Assembly (NCBI GenBank): GCA_022820675.1
Contig: JAJEFC010000182.1
Location: 1 to 41,497, forward strand
Origin: Vicinamibacteria bacterium
Lineage (GTDB): Bacteria; Acidobacteriota; Vicinamibacteria; Vicinamibacterales; UBA8438
DNA length: 41,497 nucleotides
Direction: 5' to 3'
Part shown: positions 27,708-35,159 of the stretch, piece by piece
How positions within the stretch are numbered: position 1 is the first letter of the stretch
How the letters are laid out: the number at the start of each line of letters is the position of its first letter
Notes under the pieces: generated by a model
Seen by the model: the letters and a program-made list of their open reading frames with translations, nothing else
The model's database searches: none
Told to the model about the DNA's origin: nothing
Translations under genes and position numbers: made by a program

Positions 27708-28835
27708 ATGACAGCGCCGATGCCGACCTTGGACGACCTGCTGAGATCGACGGCCGAGCTCGACGGCTCGGATCTGCACGTCACCGCGGGCTCTCCGCCG
27801 CAGGTCCGCGTTCACGGCGAGCTCAGGGCGCTCGACCTGCCGCGGCTCGGAGCCGACGACACCCGGGAGCTCGCGTTCAGCGCTTTGAGCGACGGGCAGC
27901 GGAGGCGGTTCGAGGACGCCCGCGAGCTCGACTGCTCGTTCGCGGTCCGCGGGGTCGGGCGGTTTCGCTGCAACGTCTTCAGGCAGTCGGGCGCCGTCGC
28001 GGCCGTCTACCGGCGGGTCCCGGAGACGATACGGGGCCTCGGCGAGCTGGGGTTGCCGCCCGTCATCGAACGCTGGGCCGAGCGCCCCCGCGGCCTCGTG
28101 CTCGTGACGGGGCCGACCGGGTCGGGGAAGAGCGCGACGCTGGCGGCCCTGATCGACCGCATCAACACCGAGCGCCGCGCGCACATCCTGACCATCGAGG
28201 ACCCGATCGAGTACGTCCACGCCCACAAGCGCTCGCTCGTCAATCAGCGCGAGCTCCACAACGATACCGCCAGCTTCGCGGCGGCCCTCCGGGCCGCCCT
28301 CCGCGAGGACCCCGACGTCGTGCTCATCGGCGAGCTGCGGGACTTCGAGACCATCGAAGCGGCCTTCCGCATTGCGGAGACCGGCCACCTGACCCTCGCG
28401 ACCGTTCACACCAACTCCGCCTACCAGACCATCAACCGGCTCGTCGACGCCTTCCCCGACAGCCGCCAGGACCGGGCCCGCGGCCAGCTCGCGCTCCTGC
28501 TCGAAGGCGTCGTGTGTCAGGCGCTGCTTCCCGGGGCGGACGGCCGGGGGCGGGTGGCCGCGGCCGAGGTGTTGAGCCCCACTCCCGCGGTACGCAACCT
28601 GATCCGCGAGAACAAGGTGCACCAGCTCTACTCCGCGATGCAGGCGGGGCAGGGGCGGCACGCCATGCAGACGATGAACCAGTCGCTGGCGGTCCTGGCC
28701 GGACGAGGGAGCATCTCGGTGGAAACGGCGTTGGCCGCCTCGTCGATGCCCGACGAGTTGCGGACGCTGCTCTCGCGGGCGGGGACCAGGGGTCTCCGCC
28801 CGATGCGCGTTCCGGGCGGAGGGGCGGCCGAGTGA
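27708..28835 (+). CDS. pilT: Twitching motility retraction ATPase PilT
   Basis: A 375-residue motor for pilus retraction. It starts TAPMPTLDDLLRSTAELDGS at the ATG at 27708, preceded by AGGGGAG. It has the PilT pattern GSDLHVTAGSPPQVRVHGEL, Walker A GPTGSGKSAT near residue 134, TIEDPIEYVHAHKRSLVNQR, Walker B VVLIGELRDFETIEAAFRIA, the ATVHTNSA box and NRLVDAFPDSRQDRARGQLA. The zinc site of PilB is absent, as expected. Its stop overlaps the pilC GTG start. Relatives have AETGHLV, and this one has AETGHLT. Confidence 0.94.
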   Translation: MTAPMPTLDDLLRSTAELDGSDLHVTAGSPPQVRVHGELRALDLPRLGADDTRELAFSALSDGQRRRFEDARELDCSFAVRGVGRFRCNVFRQSGAVAAVYRRVPETIRGLGELGLPPVIERWAERPRGLVLVTGPTGSGKSATLAALIDRINTERRAHILTIEDPIEYVHAHKRSLVNQRELHNDTASFAAALRAALREDPDVVLIGELRDFETIEAAFRIAETGHLTLATVHTNSAYQTINRLVDAFPDSRQDRARGQLALLLEGVVCQALLPGADGRGRVAAAEVLSPTPAVRNLIRENKVHQLYSAMQAGQGRHAMQTMNQSLAVLAGRGSISVETALAASSMPDELRTLLSRAGTRGLRPMRVPGGGAAE

Positions 28836-30049
28836 CGCCGACCTTCCGCCATTCGGGGCGCACGCGGGCCGGCCGCGGCGTCAAGGGCGAACGCGCGGCC
28901 CCCACCCGGGCGGCGGCGGTCGCCGCCCGGGGCCGCGAGGGCGTCCGCGTCGCCGGCGTGAAGGCGAAGCGGGGCGGCGCGAGGCGGGGCGGCAAGTCGC
29001 GTCGGGGCGGGTCGGTGCCGGCCCGCGACCTGGCCGTGTTCACGCGGCAGCTCTCGGTGATGATCGACGCCGGGATGCCGCTCGTGGAGTGCCTCGACAC
29101 CCTGGGGCGGCAGCAGGCCCACCGGTCCTTCCGCGAGGCCGTTCTGCAGACCCGGAGCGCCGTGGAAGGCGGCTCGAGCCTCGCCGAAGCGATGCGGGCG
29201 CACCCGCGGGCGTTCGGTCCGCTCTATACCAACATGGTTGCGGCGGGCGAGGCGGGCGGCATCCTCGACACCATTCTGGGGCGGTTGGCGACCCACATCG
29301 AGAAGAGCGTCAAGCTGAGGGCGCAGGTCAAGTCCGCCATGACCTATCCGATCGCGGTGGTGACGATTGCCGCCGCCGTCGTAGGGGTCATCCTGTGGAA
29401 GGTGATTCCGACCTTCGACGAGCTCTTCGAGGGGCTGGGGGCCGCGCTGCCGCTGCCGACGCGGGTGGTCATCGCGTCGAGCGACGCGCTCGTGTCGTAC
29501 TCGCCCCTGTTCTTCGTCGCGGCGGTCGCCCTGGCCCTCGCGTTCCGATGGTACCGGGCCACGCCGCGGGGAGGGCGGGCCGTCGACGCCCTGCTGCTCA
29601 GGCTCCCGGTGCTGGGGCTCATCCTGCGCAAGGTGGCCGTCGCCCGCTTCTGCCGGACCCTGGCCACGCTGCTCGGCTCCGGGGTCCCCCTGCTCGCGGG
29701 GCTAGAGATTACCGCCAGGACCGCCGGCAACCTGGCCATCGAGGATGCCGTCCTCGTCTCGCGGGCGGCCATCGAGCGGGGCGAGACGGTGGCCGCGCCG
29801 TTGCGCCGGGCGGGGATGTTCCCGCCCATGGTCATCCAGATGATCGGCGTGGGCGAGGCGAGCGGGGCGTTGGACGCCATGCTCGCGAAGGTCGCCGACT
29901 TCTGCGAGGAGGAGGTCGACGCGACGGTGGCCGGATTGCTGACGCTCCTGGAACCCGTCATGATCGCGTTGCTGGGGCTGGTCATCGGGGGAATCGTGAT
30001 CGCCATGTACCTGCCGATCTTCGACCTGATCGGCCGCATGGCCGTCTAG
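28832..30049 (+). CDS. pilC: Type IV pilus inner-membrane platform protein PilC
   Basis: A 405-residue GspF-family protein starting at a GTG that overlaps the pilT stop (GTGA). The first 65 residues are very basic (GGARRGGKSRRGGSV) and are followed by the first T2SF domain (LAVFTRQLSVMIDAGMPLVE). The rest has transmembrane segments near YPIAVVTIAAAVVGVILWKV and SPLFFVAAVALALAF, then the second T2SF domain (FCRTLATLLGSGVPLLAGLE) and a final helix VMIALLGLVIGGIVIAMYLP. PilC couples the motor ATPases to the growing pilus. The basic head is longer than in many relatives. Confidence 0.94.
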   Translation: MTPTFRHSGRTRAGRGVKGERAAPTRAAAVAARGREGVRVAGVKAKRGGARRGGKSRRGGSVPARDLAVFTRQLSVMIDAGMPLVECLDTLGRQQAHRSFREAVLQTRSAVEGGSSLAEAMRAHPRAFGPLYTNMVAAGEAGGILDTILGRLATHIEKSVKLRAQVKSAMTYPIAVVTIAAAVVGVILWKVIPTFDELFEGLGAALPLPTRVVIASSDALVSYSPLFFVAAVALALAFRWYRATPRGGRAVDALLLRLPVLGLILRKVAVARFCRTLATLLGSGVPLLAGLEITARTAGNLAIEDAVLVSRAAIERGETVAAPLRRAGMFPPMVIQMIGVGEASGALDAMLAKVADFCEEEVDATVAGLLTLLEPVMIALLGLVIGGIVIAMYLPIFDLIGRMAV

Positions 30050-30172
30050 GCTGCCGCGCGGGGCGGCGCGGAGCCCCCCTGGGGCAGGTTGCTGCCAGCG
30101 GAGCCGTCAGGCGACGATGGGCAGGCTAGGCGGCTAGGCGCCAAGCGGGGACGAAGACGGGTGGCGGGCCAG
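30050..30172 (+). repeat. Degenerate family A units, copy A9 (pilC/ntrC-like)
   Basis: After the pilC stop, GGGGCAGGTTGCTGCCAGCG, then GAGCCGTCAGGCGACGATGG, matches the second half of family A. A second diverged unit follows (GGCGCCAAGCGGGGACGAAG to GGTGGCGGGCCAGG). The leading hairpins are not well preserved. Confidence 0.6.
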
Positions 30173-30255
30173 GCAGCGTGCGGGGCCGGTGTCTCGGCTC
30201 GCCCCGCGGGCCCCCGCGGCCGCCGCAGGGTCGCCGCAGACCGTTCGAGAGCGAC

Positions 30256-31275
30256 ATGTCGAGGCAGGACCCGCACGGCGCCGGGCCCCGGGAACCGCGG
30301 GGCGCGTACGACATCGTGGGCGACAGCCCGCAGATGCGGGGCATCCGGCAACGGATCGCGCGGGTCGCACCCACCGACGCCACGGTCCTGGTCACCGGTG
30401 ACGTCGGCGTCGGCAAGGAGCTGGTCGCGCGGGCGATTCACCGCGGCTCCGCACGGGCCGCCCTCCCGTTCGTCGGTCTGACCGCCGACGCGCTGGCCGA
30501 CGCGGTTCGCGATCCGGACTTCGGCCTCGAGGGGCGGCCGGGGCCGGTCGCCGCCGCCGAGTTCGGGACCCTCTTCCTGGCGGACGTCGGAGAAGCGGGC
30601 TCGGCGGGCCAGGCGGCGTTGTTGGCGCTCCTCAAGGAGCGCAGGTTCCGACGCGCGGGCGGCGGAACCGGGCGGGCCGCGGGTGCGCGCATCGTCATGG
30701 CAACGACCCGGGATCTCGCCGCGATGGTCGAGGCCGGCGGGTTCCGGCGCGACCTCTTCTACTGCGTCAGCGTCTTCACCATCCACGTGCCCCCGCTGAA
30801 CGCCCGGCGGCAGGACATCGCGCCGTTGGCCCGCCACTTCGTCGAGCGGTTCGCCCGGGAGACGGGCCGGGGCCTCCGGGGGCTCTCTTCGGCGGCCGAG
30901 CGGGTCCTCGAGGCCCACGCATGGCCCGGGAACGTCGCCGAGCTCGAGAACGTCGTCGAGCGAGCCGCCGTTCTCGAGGCGTCGGACCAGGTGCAGGCCG
31001 AGAGCCTGGAGCTCGACGATGCCCCCGGCCTGGAGCGTGGCCCCGAACCACCGCCGCGAGGCGCGGCGGCCGGCGCCACGCGACCGTCCCCGGCTCCCGT
31101 GGAGGCGCTGCCGGAGTCCGGCTTCGTGCTGGAGAAGCACGTCCGCGACCTCGAGCGGGACTATCTCGCGCGGGCGCTTCACCAGGCCGGCGGCGTCAAG
31201 GTCAGGGCCGCGGGGTTGCTGGGCATGACGTTTCGATCGTTTCGCTACTACGCGAAGAAGTACGATCTGGGGTGA
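30256..31275 (+). CDS. Degenerate NtrC/PilR-like AAA+ transcription regulator
   Basis: A 339-residue sigma54-activator-like protein with no receiver domain. Walker A is GDVGVGKE (residues 48-55). The segment that should carry GAFTGA, needed to contact sigma54, is shortened to DPDFGLEGRPGPVAAAEFG and has no such motif. Walker B reads GTLFLADVGE where GTLFLDEIGE is usual. The helical part keeps RRDLFYCVSVFTIHVPPLNA and the WPGNVAELENVVERAAVLEA region. A FIS-type DNA-binding domain ends the protein (HQAGGVKVRAAGLLGMTFRS, FRYYAKKYDL). It probably regulates pilus genes by DNA binding, perhaps without activating sigma54. Confidence 0.85.
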   Translation: MSRQDPHGAGPREPRGAYDIVGDSPQMRGIRQRIARVAPTDATVLVTGDVGVGKELVARAIHRGSARAALPFVGLTADALADAVRDPDFGLEGRPGPVAAAEFGTLFLADVGEAGSAGQAALLALLKERRFRRAGGGTGRAAGARIVMATTRDLAAMVEAGGFRRDLFYCVSVFTIHVPPLNARRQDIAPLARHFVERFARETGRGLRGLSSAAERVLEAHAWPGNVAELENVVERAAVLEASDQVQAESLELDDAPGLERGPEPPPRGAAAGATRPSPAPVEALPESGFVLEKHVRDLERDYLARALHQAGGVKVRAAGLLGMTFRSFRYYAKKYDLG

Positions 31276-31358
31276 CTTCCCGGCATCGCCGGCACGGTGG
31301 GGCAACGCCGGTTGTCGTTTCCCGGGCCCGGTCGGGTACGCTCTGGAATCATGCGGCG

Positions 31359-31364
31359 TAGAAT
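31359..31364 (+). promoter_or_regulatory. Candidate -10 element for the 31371-31620 RNA
   Basis: TAGAAT, the same hexamer as in the pilB promoter, lies 7 nt before the first base of the hairpin-rich segment. No good -35 is visible at the right distance, so this is weak evidence. Confidence 0.25.
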
Positions 31365-31370
31365 GAGTCC

Positions 31371-31620
31371 GTGTCGCGTCGTGACGATGCAGAAAGGAGA
31401 CCGTCTGCGTCACGCTGCTCCACTCCAGCGGGTGCAAGTCCCGTCTCGGTAAGCGCCGGAGCGCCGAGTAGCAGACCGCGGGCACGGCTGGAGACCGGCT
31501 GTGGCCCGAGCGGGGTGTCGAGAGCCTCTACGGAGGAGCAAGGCCGCGGGCCGCAACATGAAGTGAAGCCTGCAGGGCCGTCGGCGAAACCGCGGGGCCG
31601 TCGTTCCCGGGGCCGCGCGA
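31371..31620 (+). ncRNA. Candidate structured non-coding RNA upstream of the pilin gene
   Basis: This segment folds into a row of hairpins. 31380-31414 has CGTGACG/CGTCACG arms plus CAG/CTG. 31428-31444 is GCGGG-TGCAAGT-CCCGT. 31445-31468 is CTCGG-TAAG-CGC-CGGA-GCG-CCGAG. 31476-31513 is an approximately 16-bp stem. 31525-31536 and 31542-31552 hold smaller hairpins. Single-stranded AACATGAAGTGAAGCCTGCA follows. The order GTGCAAGTCC, GGTAAGC, then ATGAAGTGAAGCC recalls HEARO/IscB omega RNA, or domain I of group II introns. That comparison is from memory. No IscB, reverse transcriptase or other long protein is encoded here, and a 132-codon open frame across it shows no domain. Confidence 0.4.
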
Positions 31621-31636
31621 CCGCCGCCGCGGTTCG

Positions 31637-31652
31637 CGGACCGATGCTTGCA
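31637..31652 (+). promoter_or_regulatory. Candidate sigma54 promoter of the pilin gene
   Basis: CGGACCGATGCTTGCA has GG and GC exactly 10 nt apart, and matches 9 of the 12 informative positions of TGGCACR-N4-TTGCW. The start would be about 165 nt before the pilin ATG. Pilin promoters dependent on sigma54 and PilR are well known in other bacteria, and a PilR-like gene lies just upstream. The rest of the gap to 31826 shows no gene. Confidence 0.4.
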
Positions 31653-31826
31653 TGGGTACTTCCGGGAAGGTCAGTGAGGTCTCGGCGATTGGATGCGGTC
31701 GGGGTTGCAGCCGCTTGTCGCGGGGGGCTCGAGGATTCCGGATGCCCGTGCGGCAACGACGGCGGGTGATCCGACCGTGGCGGCGATCGCTCGGTCCGCC
31801 CGGCGAACGACGAAGGAGAGGTACCC

Positions 31827-32354
31827 ATGAAGGTCAGTGGCAGCAGCGGCTTCACCCTCATCGAACTGCTGATGGTGGTTGCCATCATCGGCATCATCAC
31901 CGCCATCGCGGCGCCGGGGCTGATGCGCGCCCGCATGTCCGCCAACGAGGCCTCGGCCATCGGATCGCTGCGGGCCGTCAACGCCGCCCAGGCGACGTTC
32001 GCGGCCAGTTGCGGCAGCGGCTTCTACGCGCCGAGCCTCGCCCTGCTGGCGACGCCGCCGACGGCGGGCGGGGGCGACGGCTTCATCGGGACGGATCTCG
32101 CCTCGGACCCGTCGATGAAGAGCAGCTATTCCGTGGCGCTGACGCCCGGTGCACCGGCGGAAGGGGCGCCGCCGTCCTGCAACGGCATCGCCGCCGGCGG
32201 GGTGGTGACGACCTACTTCGTCACCGCGTCGCCCGCGTCGGGCGGCGGCGTGCGTTTCTTCGGCACGAATCAGGGAGGCACGATCTACCAGTCGACGGCC
32301 GAGGTGGTGGTCACCCAGAACGGCGCGCCGGCGGGGGCCACGCCCATCCAGTGA
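31827..32354 (+). CDS. pilA: Type IV pilin (major pilin candidate)
   Basis: A 175-residue prepilin. It has a short leader KVSGSSG cleaved before FTLIELLMVVAIIGIITAIA, with the invariant Glu5 in the mature numbering. The hydrophobic helix is followed by APGLMRARMSANEASAIGSL. The C-terminal globular region holds two cysteines (ASCGSG and PSCNGI) that could form a disulfide. Ribosome-binding AAGGAGAGG precedes the ATG. It is followed by the disulfide-forming fusion protein and pilD. The name is functional: the size and place suit a major pilin, but a minor one cannot be excluded. Confidence 0.88.
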   Translation: MKVSGSSGFTLIELLMVVAIIGIITAIAAPGLMRARMSANEASAIGSLRAVNAAQATFAASCGSGFYAPSLALLATPPTAGGGDGFIGTDLASDPSMKSSYSVALTPGAPAEGAPPSCNGIAAGGVVTTYFVTASPASGGGVRFFGTNQGGTIYQSTAEVVVTQNGAPAGATPIQ

Positions 32355-32500
32355 GGGCCGCGATCGACATGGCGTTGCCAGCCGTGCCCGGGCGCGCCGA
32401 ATACTGCGGCCTTGCGCGCCCGACACCCGGCAAGGTGATTCTCGTCACCGTCCTGACGGGCGGCGCGCTCGTCCGGGGCCGTTCCCGTCGGCGGTGAGAG

Positions 32501-32650
32501 TCCCGTCCCGGCGCGCCCCGGCCGCCGCTGAACGACATGGCGGAACGGGCAGGTAAAGGCGGTCCCGGCGCGCCCCGGCCGCCGACTGACGGTATCCCTG
32601 CGGGGGCCAGAGTGGGTGTCCCGTCCCGGCGCGTCCCGGGCGCCGGGGCC
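32501..32650. repeat. Triple GC repeat in the leader of the VKOR-DsbA gene
   Basis: GTCCCGGCGCGCCCCGGCCG occurs at 32505 and 32562 and, with a few changes, at 32623, giving spacings of 57 and 61 nt. The three copies occupy most of the 320-nt gap between pilin and VKOR-DsbA. I see no gene or promoter in the rest of the gap. Confidence 0.75.
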
Positions 32651-32674
32651 GCACCAGACAACCGGAGTTGCACC

Positions 32675-33907
32675 ATGAGTCCAACCGTTCGCCGCGTCAT
32701 CATCGCGCTTGCCCTCGTCGGTTTCGCCGCGGCCGCGGCGTCGACCTGGGTGCACTATCGCATCGCGCACGATCCCGCCTACGTGAGCTTCTGCGACATC
32801 AACACCACCGTGAGCTGCCGAGACGTCTATGAGAGCCGTTTCGGGTCGGTGGGCCGCGTTCCCGTTGCGGTGTTCGGGGCGTTCTGGTTCGGCCTCGTGG
32901 CGCTGCTGACGGTGGCGGCGGGCCGGGGCCCGACCGAGCTGGCCCGCAACGTGGGCGGATACCTGCTGGTGCTGTCGACGGTCGGCCTCGCGGCGATACT
33001 GTTCCTGGCCTACGAGTCGTTCTTCGTCCTCGGGACGCTCTGTCTCCTCTGCGTCACCGCCCACGTCGCCGTCGTCGGCATCTTCCTGGCCGTGAGCACC
33101 ATCGGGGGAGTGCCGCTGGCGTCCATCCCGGGTCGCCTGGTCGCCGACGCGGGACGGCTCGTCGGAAAGCCGGCGGCCCTGGGTGTCGCCGGCGGTTACC
33201 TGGCGGTGACCGTGGCCGCGGTGCTGCCGTTTCTCGCCGAGCCGTCCGGGCCGGTCCTGCCGGTGGCCTCGTCGACCTCTCCCATCGCTTCGTCCGCGTC
33301 CGGCGCCGGGGACGCCGAGTCCGAGTTCGTGCGGTTCTGGAGGGCCCAGCCCCGCGTCGACCTGCCCGTGCCGCGGGAGGGGGCGCAGGTGCTGGTGCTG
33401 AAGTTCAACGACTACCAGTGCCCGTCGTGCGCGAGGAGCCACTTTCTGTACGCGCCGATCTTCGCGCGCTACGAGTCGAGCCATCCCGGGGCGGTCAGGC
33501 AGGTCAAGGTCGACTATCCGCTCGACCCCGAGTGCAACGAGCAGACGCCGTTCGCCGGGCACATGGGGGCCTGCGAGGCCGCGGTCGCCGTCCGCCTCGC
33601 CCGGCGCGAGGGGCGTGACGACGAGATGGCGCGCTGGCTCTACGAGAACCAGGCGGCCATGTCGCGGGAGACGGTCACCGAGGGACTCGCCGAGGTGGCC
33701 GGCATGACCGACTTCGACGAGCTGTACGACACGGTCCTCGAGGAGGTCCGCGCCGACATCGCGCTGGGGCCGCTGATCGGCATCGAGGCGACCCCGACGT
33801 ACGTCGTCAACGGCGTCGTGATCAACGCGGCGCTGCCGCCGAACATCCTCGACGCCGCAATAGCGCTCGAGCTCGAGCTCGCCGCCGAGGCGCAAACGTC
33901 GCCGTGA
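32675..33907 (+). CDS. VKOR-DsbA fusion (disulfide bond formation)
   Basis: A 410-residue membrane protein that joins a vitamin K epoxide reductase domain to a DsbA/thioredoxin-like domain. The VKOR half has about four or five helices, with a loop cysteine pair (C40 and C48 in SFCDINTTVSC) and the active CLLC (C123/C126). After a Ser/Ala linker, the periplasmic DsbA half has the active site YQCPSCARSH (C249/C252) and the cis-proline region EATPTYVVNG. Together they oxidise substrates and pass electrons to quinone in one chain. The position between pilin and prepilin peptidase suggests that cysteine-bearing pilins are substrates. GGAG lies upstream of the ATG. Confidence 0.9.
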   Translation: MSPTVRRVIIALALVGFAAAAASTWVHYRIAHDPAYVSFCDINTTVSCRDVYESRFGSVGRVPVAVFGAFWFGLVALLTVAAGRGPTELARNVGGYLLVLSTVGLAAILFLAYESFFVLGTLCLLCVTAHVAVVGIFLAVSTIGGVPLASIPGRLVADAGRLVGKPAALGVAGGYLAVTVAAVLPFLAEPSGPVLPVASSTSPIASSASGAGDAESEFVRFWRAQPRVDLPVPREGAQVLVLKFNDYQCPSCARSHFLYAPIFARYESSHPGAVRQVKVDYPLDPECNEQTPFAGHMGACEAAVAVRLARREGRDDEMARWLYENQAAMSRETVTEGLAEVAGMTDFDELYDTVLEEVRADIALGPLIGIEATPTYVVNGVVINAALPPNILDAAIALELELAAEAQTSP

Positions 33908-34052
33908 GCGCCTCACGGGCCTCGTCGCGACGGGTCCCGGGGGCCGCCGCCCACGGCCCCGGGATGGGTCCCGAGGCGGTTGCAGGCCCCACGCGGCCGA
34001 TCCGGTCCGGCTGCGTGGACGGCCGCGACGGGTCGTCCCGGCCGCCTCTCCG

Positions 34053-34135
34053 ATGAGCCGATCCCGGCCGTCGGGCCGATGGTCGCCGCGCCAATGACCG
34101 GATCCCCGGCCATCGGGCTGATGGTCGCCGCCGGA
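34053..34135 (+). repeat. Tandem duplication spanning the pilD start
   Basis: Two copies of an approximately 41-nt sequence lie head to tail: 34053-34093 and 34094-34135. Each starts with ATGA and contains CCGGCC-TCGGGC-GATGGTCGCC. The second copy encodes the beginning of PilD (TGSPAIGLMVAAG). The first, in frame from about 34061, encodes a similar PIPAVGPMVAAP. Confidence 0.75.
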
Positions 34136-34864
34136 CTTGCCGTCGGCAGCTTTCTCAACGTCTGCATCCATCGCCTTCCTCGCGGCGAATCGGTCGTTTC
34201 GCCCCCCTCCCGGTGTCCTGCCTGCGGCCGCCGTCTGCGGTGGTTCGAGAACGTGCCGGTGCTGAGCTGGATGGCCCTCCGCGGCCGCTGCCGGAGCTGC
34301 CGGGCCGCGATATCGCCGTCCTATCCCGCGGTGGAGGCCGTCACCGCGCTCGTGTTCGTCCTGCAGTACTGGCAGCTCGGCTGGCAGCCGCTGCTCGCGG
34401 TCCGCCTGCTCTTCGGGGCGTCGATGATCGCGCTGGCCGCGATCGACCTCCGGCACCGCGTCCTGCCCAACGTCATCACCCTGCCGGGAGTGGCGGCGGG
34501 GCTGGCGTGCAGCCTGTCGTGGGAGCCGGGGTGGCGGTCGGCGGCGGTCGGCGCGGTCGCGGGATGGACGGTCCTCTGGACGGTCGGCGAGGCCTACTTC
34601 CGCCTGCGGGGCCGCGAGGGGATGGGCATGGGCGACGTGAAGATGCTCGCCATGGTCGGGGCCTTTCTCGGGTGGCCTCACATGCTCGTGACGCTGTTCG
34701 TGGCCTCGGCGTCCGGTTCGCTGGTGGGCGGGGCGATGGCGCTCGCGAGCCGGGACAACCTGAGTTTCCCTCTGCCGTTCGGGGCGTTCCTGGCGTTCGG
34801 GGCCCTGCTGTCCACGCATGTGGCGGATCCGCTGATCCACTGGTACCTCGGGCGCTTCTGGTGA
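34094..34864 (+). CDS. pilD: Prepilin peptidase / N-methyltransferase PilD
   Basis: A 256-residue inner-membrane aspartic protease that cleaves prepilins and methylates the new N terminus. It starts TGSPAIGLMVAAGLAVGSFL and has the hallmark GSFLNVCIHRLPRGESVV. Zinc-type cysteine pairs (CPACGRR and CRSCRA) mark the methylase loop. The catalytic aspartates are in AIDLRHRVLPN and in GMGMGDVKML (GxGD). About seven helices follow. The start is uncertain because of the duplication there; ATG 34079 is in frame. No clear ribosome-binding site is seen. Confidence 0.92.
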   Translation: MTGSPAIGLMVAAGLAVGSFLNVCIHRLPRGESVVSPPSRCPACGRRLRWFENVPVLSWMALRGRCRSCRAAISPSYPAVEAVTALVFVLQYWQLGWQPLLAVRLLFGASMIALAAIDLRHRVLPNVITLPGVAAGLACSLSWEPGWRSAAVGAVAGWTVLWTVGEAYFRLRGREGMGMGDVKMLAMVGAFLGWPHMLVTLFVASASGSLVGGAMALASRDNLSFPLPFGAFLAFGALLSTHVADPLIHWYLGRFW

Positions 34865-34887
34865 CGGCGCGACCCTCCGTCACGTCC

Positions 34888-34976
34888 GGAGCCTCGCTGC
34901 GCGAAGCGCCGGCGCCCGGCATGCGGTCGCGGAGCTTGCTGCGCGAGTGCCCCCCGGCGCCCGGCATTCGGTCGCG
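34888..34976. repeat. Short direct repeat downstream of pilD
   Basis: GGAGCCTCGCTGCGCGA (34888) and GGCGCCCGGCATGCGGTCGC (34911) recur with small changes at 34931 and 34956, a period of about 43-45 nt. The 295-nt gap before the next gene shows no other feature. Confidence 0.65.
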
Positions 34977-35159
34977 TCGGAGGTGTCGCGGCGACGATGA
35001 CTCCGCTGCGCGGGCTTGCGGCGCGGCCTGGGGAAGCCGGGCTGGCGCGAAGCTCCGGCCAGGGCACCGCCGGGCGCGACTCCGGCGATCGGGTCGACCC
35101 CCGGTGCGTCGCCGTCGGCGAGGACCCTGCGTGGTTCGGATCTTGCTTCGTAAATCGGC

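Noticed and set aside
25722..28661. Long minus-strand open frame opposite pilB and pilT
   Set aside because: It is the shadow of two well-supported ATPase genes and shows no motif.
31371..31620. Cobalamin or c-di-GMP riboswitch
   Set aside because: The GTGCAAGTCC hairpin resembles part of a cobalamin riboswitch, but the following conserved GCGG-CCCGC-ACTG block is absent, and no GEMM core is recognisable. The segment also lies upstream of the likely pilin promoter.
31371..31769. A 132-codon open frame over the candidate RNA
   Set aside because: It has no ribosome-binding site or domain, and its sequence is explained by hairpin-forming DNA. A tiny expressed protein cannot be fully excluded.
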